This document shows, piece after piece, positions 6,708 through 11,886 of a DNA stretch of 11,886 nucleotides. The notes under the pieces were generated by a model. The model ran no database searches. It saw only the letters and a list, made by a program, of their open reading frames with translations, and was not told where the DNA came from. Position 1 is the first letter of the stretch; every line of letters starts with the position of its first letter. Source of the DNA: Holosporales bacterium (lineage in GTDB: Bacteria > Pseudomonadota > Alphaproteobacteria > Caedimonadales > UBA9215); assembly GCA_003503995.1 (NCBI GenBank), contig DOCA01000204.1, positions 1-11,886 on the forward strand, written 5' to 3'. The translations under genes were made by a program, and so were the position numbers.

Positions 6708-6739
6708 TGTTGTTGCTGACGCTTTGTGTGCATGAAAAA

Positions 6740-7507
6740 CTAATCAACTATAGCTTTAATTCGCTGAAATTTTTTTATCCCCGCTTTTTTAGAAGGCGGG
6801 GATTTTTCATAGTTGGATACAAAGGTTGTGGCGCTTCGTAGTTCCTGCAGAACAGCTCTGTCCATGTCAAATTCCTCAAGGCTCCATGAGAGAGGCTGGT
6901 TATTCCAATCCACGCCGAGTGAGAGGCTCATGAGTCGTTCGCCCATTCCATTTTTTAGGGGAAGGCTTAATTCTAGAAGAGCTATATCTTTTAAATCTTG
7001 CCAAGGAAGCATTACGTACTCTCTACCGTGTCGTGGTAAGTAAATGCTGTCGATGAAAAAAGAAAGGCAAAGATAATTTCCAGGCTCTAGAAGTTTGAGG
7101 GGGATTTCATAGTCTTTTTCATAACTTTGGGGGGGATATTGAGGTTTTGGAAGAGGACGGCCAAATTTTTTTGGTTGTTTTTTTTCTGTTAGAGATTTTT
7201 CTTTTATTTCTTTCATTTTCTTCTTTATCATCTCCCGTGGCGATGTGTTGGGTGAACGTGTATGGATGTTTAGAGGGGGAAAGTTATGAAATGTTTCAGT
7301 TTTATTTTCATAAATGCTGATTTGACAATAGCCCATTTCACGGATGGCGGGAGATTTTTTGTGGGAAAAATGAAGGCAGACTGTCCCTGTTTTGGGTGGT
7401 TCATTGAGCTCAACGTCAGATTCTCCCTGTAAGCTTGCATGGGTATTTTGCGCAAGCATGTGTATGGCTAGACAAAAGAAAAGCATAGGTTTAGAGTAAT
7501 ATTTCAT
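6740..7507 (-). CDS. Exported protein of unknown function (255 residues)
   Basis: I do not recognise this protein. The start at 7507 has AAGGGA 6 bases upstream on the minus strand. The N-terminus (MKYYSKPMLFFCLAIHMLAQNTHA, then SLQGES) is a typical signal peptide with an A-x-A-like site near residue 24. The mature part has a beta-rich region (TVCLHFSHKKSP, GYCQISIYENKTETF), a basic, Lys- and Pro-rich stretch (about residues 90-130, KKKMKEIKEKSLTEKK and PKPQYPPQ), then a second ordered region (YEIPLKLLEPGNYLCLSFFIDSI, LELSLPL, MSLSLGVDWNNQPLSWSLEEF) and a Lys-rich end. Three or more cysteines occur in the mature part, which would allow disulfides in the periplasm. It is the only minus-strand gene, divergent from gpmI with 64 bases between them, and converging on the decayed frame. 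A lineage-restricted exported factor is possible, but that is inference. Confidence 0.7.
   Translation of the reverse strand: MKYYSKPMLFFCLAIHMLAQNTHASLQGESDVELNEPPKTGTVCLHFSHKKSPAIREMGYCQISIYENKTETFHNFPPLNIHTRSPNTSPREMIKKKMKEIKEKSLTEKKQPKKFGRPLPKPQYPPQSYEKDYEIPLKLLEPGNYLCLSFFIDSIYLPRHGREYVMLPWQDLKDIALLELSLPLKNGMGERLMSLSLGVDWNNQPLSWSLEEFDMDRAVLQELRSATTFVSNYEKSPPSKKAGIKKFQRIKAIVD
6777..6808 (+). terminator. Plus-strand intrinsic terminator inside the 3' end of the converging gene
   Basis: ATCCCCGC (6777-6784) pairs perfectly with GCGGGGAT (6796-6803) around an 11-base loop, and T residues follow on the + strand (TTTTT, 6803-6807). On the - strand the bases after the hairpin are A residues, so it works only for rightward transcripts, such as those of the helicase and the decayed frame. 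It overlaps the codons for the last residues (SPPSKKAGI) of the minus-strand protein. Confidence 0.7.
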
Positions 7508-7571
7508 GGTGAGTCCCTTACCTTGATTTCTCTAATATGAGCAAGAAAATAAAAAGAAGTAAATTAGAAAA
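7508..7571. promoter_or_regulatory. Short divergent intergenic region between the exported protein and gpmI
   Basis: These 64 AT-rich bases must hold the start signals of both diverging genes. TAATAT (7533-7538) could serve as a -10 box for gpmI, and TATTAG on the minus strand for the other gene, but no matching -35 boxes were seen. The gpmI ribosome site is weak (AGAAG, well upstream of the ATG). Confidence 0.35.
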
Positions 7572-9071
7572 ATGAAAAAAACTTTTATTATTTGTGTCCT
7601 AGATGGGTGGGGGGATGCGGAACCATCTGCGTCAAATGCTCTTTCACAGGCCGATACACCTCACTGGGATGCTCTGAATAATCGCTTTGAAAAAAGTTTA
7701 TTAAGTGCCTCTGGGCAAGACGTTGGATTGCCCGAAGGGCAAATGGGTAATTCTGAAGTGGGGCATATGGCCATTGGGGCAGGGCGCGTTATCCTGCAAG
7801 ACCTCCCTCGTATTGATAGAGCGGTGGCTGAGGGAGCATTAGGTGCTAATGCTCATTTGCAAGACTTAATACAGTCCTTAAAGCAAAACAATAAACCGTG
7901 TCATTTGATGGGGTTGTTGTCGCCTGGTGGTGTGCATTCTCACCAAAATCACATCTTAGCCCTTGCAAAAATTCTAACAGAATCTGGTATCAAGACCTAT
8001 CTTCATGCTTTTTTGGATGGGCGGGATACACCCCCTCAAAGTGCTCATGGGTATGTTGAGGCTTGTTTAAAGGAACTTAAAAAACTTCCCTTGCTGTCTT
8101 TGGCGAGTTTAAGTGGTCGCTATTACGCTATGGATCGCGATAACCGTCATGAACGTATTGAGAAAGCTTATGGTGCCCTTGTTAAAGGAGACGCACCAAC
8201 GTTCGAGGATCCTTTGGCTTATATTCAAGAAAGCTATGCTGCGGGAACGAGCGATGAATTTATGGTACCCGCCATTGCGGCAGGTTATCAAGGGATCAAA
8301 GATGGAGAGGGGGTGTTGATGGCTAATTTTCGAGCCGATCGTGTTCGTCAATTGCTTACCCGTTTTGTCGAGTCTCCTGAGTTAAAGACTTCAAAAATTT
8401 TGGGCATGACGCGGTATAGTCGTGAGCTTGAGAAACGTGTTGAGGCTCTCTTTCCGCCACAAACCCCTGAGAACACATTGGGTGAAATCGTATCTAAAGC
8501 AGGTTTAACTCAACTGCGTTTAGCAGAAACCGAAAAATATGCTCATGTGACTTACTTTTTAAATGGGGGGCGAGAAGAACCTTTTTCAAAAGAAGAGCGC
8601 CTTATGGTTCCATCGCCTAAGGTAGCAACTTATGATTTGAAGCCAGAAATGTCCGCCAAGGACGTAACGGATAAATTATGCGAGGCCGTTGAGTCTTCTC
8701 ATTATGATTTGATCGTCGTGAACTATGCCAATGCAGATATGGTTGGTCATACGGGACTTCTGAATCCAGCCATAAAGGCCGTTGAAGCGTTAGATGAGTG
8801 CCTAGGGCGTTTATGGAAAAGTGTTGAAAAGACGGGAGCTGTTTTGGCGATTACGGCTGATCATGGAAATGTGGAGGCAATGGTTGATGCACAGTCTGGT
8901 AAATCTCATACGGCTCATACCTTAAACCCTGTTCCTTTTCTTTTGTGCGGGCCTAAGGTGCATAGCTTAAAGCCAACGGGGGGCTTAGCTGATATTGCAC
9001 CGACATTTTTAGACCTGATGGATATTGAAAAACCCACTCAAATGTCTGGACAGACTCTGCTGATCGCGTAA
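7572..9071 (+). CDS. gpmI: 2,3-bisphosphoglycerate-independent phosphoglycerate mutase
   Basis: This cytoplasmic glycolytic and gluconeogenic enzyme interconverts 3- and 2-phosphoglycerate through a phosphoserine intermediate with two Mn ions. At 499 residues it has near the usual length of about 510. Conserved features seen are VLDGWG with D11, GNSEVGH with the phosphorylated Ser61, LLSPGGVHSHQNH, FLDGRDTPP, RYYAMDRDNRHER, NFRADRVRQL, NADMVGHTG, TADHGN (D430, H431) and the final SHTAHTLNPVPF. All metal and substrate motifs are present, so it should be active. The ATG at 7572 aligns with the family N-terminus, although its ribosome site is poor. It heads the plus-strand block with ctpA, the yibQ-like gene and rppH, an order known from alphaproteobacteria, although a hairpin of 12 bp separates it from ctpA. 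Retention of this enzyme implies at least lower glycolysis or gluconeogenesis. Confidence 0.98.
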   Translation: MKKTFIICVLDGWGDAEPSASNALSQADTPHWDALNNRFEKSLLSASGQDVGLPEGQMGNSEVGHMAIGAGRVILQDLPRIDRAVAEGALGANAHLQDLIQSLKQNNKPCHLMGLLSPGGVHSHQNHILALAKILTESGIKTYLHAFLDGRDTPPQSAHGYVEACLKELKKLPLLSLASLSGRYYAMDRDNRHERIEKAYGALVKGDAPTFEDPLAYIQESYAAGTSDEFMVPAIAAGYQGIKDGEGVLMANFRADRVRQLLTRFVESPELKTSKILGMTRYSRELEKRVEALFPPQTPENTLGEIVSKAGLTQLRLAETEKYAHVTYFLNGGREEPFSKEERLMVPSPKVATYDLKPEMSAKDVTDKLCEAVESSHYDLIVVNYANADMVGHTGLLNPAIKAVEALDECLGRLWKSVEKTGAVLAITADHGNVEAMVDAQSGKSHTAHTLNPVPFLLCGPKVHSLKPTGGLADIAPTFLDLMDIEKPTQMSGQTLLIA

Positions 9072-9086
9072 ACTATAGTATAGAAA

Positions 9087-9113
9087 CCGCTGCAAAAGGC
9101 TCTTTTGTAGCGG
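9087..9113 (+). terminator. 12-bp hairpin between gpmI and ctpA, possible terminator
   Basis: CCGCTGCAAAAG pairs with CTTTTGTAGCGG (one G-U) around the loop GCT, 16 bases after the gpmI stop. GGG rather than T follows, so it is not a classical intrinsic terminator; it may stabilise the gpmI 3' end or be a copy of a small palindromic repeat related to 3630-3651. Confidence 0.5.
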
Positions 9114-9163
9114 GGGGTGCAGCAGATTAATTTTGCTCTAGAATTTATTTTACAAGGATTTTC

Positions 9164-10504
9164 ATGAACGCTATTCGAGCTCTTTTTGTTATTGTTCTCT
9201 TTGCTGTTAGTGTGAGCGCTGTCAGTGCAAAGAGTGCTGAAAAAACCAAATCAAAGGAGTTGACCACCGAGCAACTCAATGGCTTCTTTAATGCAATCGC
9301 CGGTAAAATTCGCGGAGATTACGTGGAAGATGTAACCAATCGAGAGCTTCTTGAGGGTGCTTTGAGCGGGATGATTTCCGCCCTTGATCCGCATTCAACC
9401 TATCTTGATGAAGAAAAGTTCAATGAAATACGTAATCAAGCTGAGGGTAAATTTGGGGGACTTGGTATTGAGATCATCGTTGAAAAAGACGGTATCAAAG
9501 TGATTTCTCCCATTGAGGATACGCCGGCTCAAAAGGCGGGCATAAAGCCAGGGGATGTTATTGTGGCCATTGAGGGCGAGCCTATTTCTTCAATGTCTGG
9601 ATTTGATGCTTTAAAAAAATTGCGGGGAGATCCAGGGACTTTCGTTAATATTACGGTATTTAGAGAAAATCAGTCTCCCTTTGATCTTAAGATTACTCGT
9701 GAATTTATTAAAGTTAACCCTGTGAAGTTCCGAACGGAAGGTAATGTGGGTTATATTCGTATTACAACGTTCAATGATCAAACAACCACGAAGGTTATTC
9801 ATGCCATTCGATCGATTAAAAAAGAAGTGGGCGCCAAACTTTTGGGCTATGTTTTGGACCTGCGCAATAATCCTGGCGGACTTTTGGATCAAGCTGTTTC
9901 TGTGACGAGTCTTTTTATTGGACGAGATAAACCCGTTGTTTCCATCAAGGGTAAGGGGAAAAAGCAATTTGCCGAGTTTAAATCAAACTCTTCGGATATG
10001 ACAGGAGGATTGCCTGTTGTTGTGCTAGTCAACAGTGGATCAGCGTCTGCTTCTGAAATTGTTGCGGGAGCCTTACAAGATTATAAACGTGCTGTTGTTG
10101 TGGGAACAAAATCCTTTGGCAAAGGGTCAGTTCAACGCATTAGCCCTTTAAGAAATATAGGCGCTTTAAAACTGACAATAGCACTCTATTACACTCCTAA
10201 AGGACGTTCGATTCAAAAGGAAGGTATCGAGCCTGATATTAAGGTCGAGCAACAACTGGATCTTAAAACTATTAATTCTAGCAAGCGTTTACGGGAAGCC
10301 TATCTGAAAGATGCTTTGAAGAATGGAGAGAAGCTAGAAAATGCCAAGCAGAATCGCGGTTCTGCACGGAATGATAGAGAAGATGATGACGATGATATTA
10401 AAACTATTGCGAAAAAGAAAAATTTTAAGGATTTGCCAGATTACCAATTGCAACAGGCTTTGAATATTTTGCGCGCGATAGGACTCGGTTTTTCTAATCA
10501 ATAA
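9164..10504 (+). CDS. ctpA: S41 family C-terminal processing protease (periplasmic, PDZ domain)
   Basis: This 446-residue exported serine protease trims or degrades periplasmic proteins, including peptidoglycan hydrolases in species studied. AAGGA lies about 8 bases before the ATG at 9164. The signal peptide (MNAIRALFVIVLFAVSVSAVSA) precedes an N-terminal helical region with ALDPHSTYLDEEKF, then a PDZ domain (about 97-175) with FGGLGIEI, TPAQKAGIKPGD and IVAIEGEP. The peptidase core shows YIRITTF, DLRNNPGGLLDQAV and NSGSASASEIVAGALQDY, with Ser295 as the likely nucleophile and Lys320 of FGKGSVQ exactly 25 residues later, the spacing known for the Ser-Lys dyad. After the core comes a charged tail with a DREDDDDD run. 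It lies 92 bases after gpmI and 18 before the yibQ-like gene. EnvC, whose gene usually precedes it in alphaproteobacteria, is missing here. Confidence 0.96.
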   Translation: MNAIRALFVIVLFAVSVSAVSAKSAEKTKSKELTTEQLNGFFNAIAGKIRGDYVEDVTNRELLEGALSGMISALDPHSTYLDEEKFNEIRNQAEGKFGGLGIEIIVEKDGIKVISPIEDTPAQKAGIKPGDVIVAIEGEPISSMSGFDALKKLRGDPGTFVNITVFRENQSPFDLKITREFIKVNPVKFRTEGNVGYIRITTFNDQTTTKVIHAIRSIKKEVGAKLLGYVLDLRNNPGGLLDQAVSVTSLFIGRDKPVVSIKGKGKKQFAEFKSNSSDMTGGLPVVVLVNSGSASASEIVAGALQDYKRAVVVGTKSFGKGSVQRISPLRNIGALKLTIALYYTPKGRSIQKEGIEPDIKVEQQLDLKTINSSKRLREAYLKDALKNGEKLENAKQNRGSARNDREDDDDDIKTIAKKKNFKDLPDYQLQQALNILRAIGLGFSNQ

Positions 10505-10522
10505 AACAGGTAAAAAACAAGA

Positions 10523-11719
10523 ATGCGTTTGATCTCTTTACCACGTGTTTCAAAGCTATGGACGGCCGTTATTATTGCTGCTCTTCTTTTAGTTGGCGTT
10601 ATTACAATTGTGATGTTCCCGCCAATACAAAATACAACGTCTACCTCCGTTGCACTTTTGGGTGAGGAATCAGAGACGCCTCAGGCCGAAAGTGAAGAAC
10701 AACAGCTGAAAGAGGCGGCGCAAAAAGAAGCAAAGAAAGCGGTGGGAACTGAAACACCAAAGAACGTTTCAAAAGCACTTTCCAACGAAAATATGACAGC
10801 GCAATCCGATCTTGCGGAAGAGGTGGTCACATCAAGTGACTCTCTGGTTCTGCCAAAAGACTCATCGGAAAATACCGATGTTGTTCAGGTTGACAAGGAG
10901 GTGTTAGAACAAGAAGTAGAAGAACCGCCTAAGATTTTCTCCTATGCGCACCCTGAGTGTCTTGAGGAAAAAGGAGAGGGGTTATTGCTCCCCGTTGTCA
11001 GTCCTGAGGGATTGAGGCCTTTTGATGTTTATCACTCAGATGCCCTTCCTGATATGGCTAAGACACCTTTAACTCTTGTATTCTCAGAGCTCGGTACAAA
11101 CCCTAAGGTTTTTGAACTCTTGAAAGCTTCTTTTCCAAAAAGCGTCACCTGTGCTTTTATCGCGAACCGCGATTTATCTCAACAGTTTAATAATGAGGCG
11201 CGGGAGCTTGGTTATGAGACGCTTTTGATGCTTCCCATGGAGCCTATGACCTATCCTAAATCTGATCCAGGCCCTTCAACCTTGCTCACTAATTTGCCAA
11301 AGGCCGAGAACTTAAAGCGCTTTGAAAAAAGCCTCTCTCAATTTACAGGGTACATAGGGGTGACGCCTTACATGGGCAGTCGTTTTGCGCGGGTAAAGCG
11401 AGACTTTGCTCCCCTTTTAAAGGAAGTAGAGCGTCGAGGGCTTTTTTATTTTGAACCTCGTTTGATTCGCTCAATAGCTCTACAACTCAAATCAGAGAAA
11501 ATGTTGTGGGCAAAGGGACAATATGACATTGAGCGAGGCCTAAGCCGCACTAAAATTAGAGCCATACTCAATCGTGCTAAAGAGGCATTGGCGAAAAAGA
11601 AACCAGTCATTATAACGGTTCAGGGTGATATAGTGAGCTTCGAGGAAGTAAAAAGATGGCTTCCCTCAATTCTTAAAAAAGACGTCGCATTGATGCCCCT
11701 GTCCAGTGTAACCCAGTAG
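10523..11719 (+). CDS. Divergent polysaccharide deacetylase family (YibQ/DUF610-like) protein with altered putative active site
   Basis: This 398-residue protein is anchored by one N-terminal membrane helix (residues ~12-32), has an acidic, Glu/Lys-rich low-complexity linker (about 45-135), and a C-terminal domain (about 180-395) of the divergent polysaccharide deacetylase family, expected in the periplasm. Family landmarks are LPMEPMTYPKSDPGPSTLL (PMEP at 238-241), GYIGVTPYMGSRF (MGSRF at 284-288) and the final LMPLSSV. Odd features: the family's usual IDDLG strand reads VFSELG (S188, E189), the usual GHE reads GYE (Y231), and the usual Asp in GLLFLD is Glu311. Loss of these likely metal ligands suggests a non-catalytic or changed role. 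Its position between ctpA and rppH is the standard alphaproteobacterial one, which supports the family call. Upstream spacing is 18 bases and rppH begins 6 bases after the stop, consistent with one transcript. Confidence 0.85.
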   Translation: MRLISLPRVSKLWTAVIIAALLLVGVITIVMFPPIQNTTSTSVALLGEESETPQAESEEQQLKEAAQKEAKKAVGTETPKNVSKALSNENMTAQSDLAEEVVTSSDSLVLPKDSSENTDVVQVDKEVLEQEVEEPPKIFSYAHPECLEEKGEGLLLPVVSPEGLRPFDVYHSDALPDMAKTPLTLVFSELGTNPKVFELLKASFPKSVTCAFIANRDLSQQFNNEARELGYETLLMLPMEPMTYPKSDPGPSTLLTNLPKAENLKRFEKSLSQFTGYIGVTPYMGSRFARVKRDFAPLLKEVERRGLFYFEPRLIRSIALQLKSEKMLWAKGQYDIERGLSRTKIRAILNRAKEALAKKKPVIITVQGDIVSFEEVKRWLPSILKKDVALMPLSSVTQ

Positions 11720-11725
11720 GTCCTT

Positions 11726-11886
11726 ATGCCGCAGAATTCCCCGAAAGATTTATCTCTCTATCGCCCTAATGTGGGGATCATGCTCTTGAATAAAGAGGGA
11801 AAGGTTTTTGTGGCCCAACGTCTTGATTCCCCAGGGCCTGCGTGGCAAATGCCTCAAGGGGGCATTGATGAGGGCGAGGATTATCA
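11726..11886 (+). CDS. rppH: RNA 5' pyrophosphohydrolase RppH (Nudix), 3' end outside window
   Basis: The first 53 codons of a Nudix hydrolase that converts 5' triphosphate ends of RNA to monophosphates, which triggers RNase E-dependent decay. The N-terminus reads MPQNSPKDLSLYRPNVGIML, followed by NKEGKVFVAQRLDSPG and AWQMPQGGIDEGED. YRPNVGI, WQ-PQGGIDEGE and this spacing are characteristic of RppH and its close relatives (NudH, IalA). The Nudix box, starting at GGIDEGE, is cut by the window end, so its catalytic Glu residues are not seen. The ATG at 11726 lies 6 bases after the stop of the yibQ-like gene, with AGG as a short ribosome site, suggesting translational coupling. RppH activity on mRNA would sit well with a helicase nearby, but the two are not in one operon. 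Confidence 0.93.
   Translation, partial: MPQNSPKDLSLYRPNVGIMLLNKEGKVFVAQRLDSPGPAWQMPQGGIDEGEDY

Overview
The window reads as chromosomal DNA of an alphaproteobacterium, most likely from an intracellular or host-associated order such as Holosporales or Rickettsiales. The strongest argument is the right end, where gpmI, an S41 C-terminal protease, a YibQ-type divergent polysaccharide deacetylase and rppH lie in the order known from alphaproteobacterial chromosomes. The composition is moderately AT-rich (base composition was not counted), most genes are on the + strand, and one gene looks decayed. The taxonomic call is an inference, and no rRNA or marker gene was available to test it.

Left block (1-3595, all +): the C-terminal part of a DMT/EamA-family transporter cut by the window edge, an exported alpha/beta hydrolase of the lysophospholipase/S33 type with a complete Ser-Asp-His triad, and a membrane-anchored c-di-GMP protein with a degenerate GGDEF domain and an intact-looking EAL phosphodiesterase domain. 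A palindrome just after a -10-like box lies before the last of these.

Middle block (3596-6739): a 585-base stretch without a convincing gene. It carries a promoter-like sequence and several strong inverted repeats, and ends at a DEAD-box RNA helicase. The best reading is a long structured 5' leader of the helicase, possibly with a separate small RNA. The helicase has motif II written DESD and a long RGG-type tail built from 87-bp tandem repeats. Directly behind it lies an open frame of about 229 codons with no start codon and a single in-frame TAG, interpreted as a decayed gene of unknown function. A plus-strand intrinsic terminator lies inside the 3' end of the next, converging gene.

Right block (6740-11886): an exported protein of unknown function on the - strand, then gpmI (glycolysis), ctpA/prc (periplasmic protease with PDZ domain), a yibQ-like deacetylase with several unusual substitutions, and the start of rppH (RNA 5' pyrophosphohydrolase) cut by the window end. 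envC, often found between gpmI and ctpA in alphaproteobacteria, is absent here; a 92-base gap with a long hairpin takes its place.

No mobile element, CRISPR array, tRNA or rRNA gene was found, and no defence-type system is visible. The most novel-looking items are the helicase leader and tail, the interrupted frame behind it, the divergent YibQ active site, and a small dispersed palindromic repeat in the intergenic regions.
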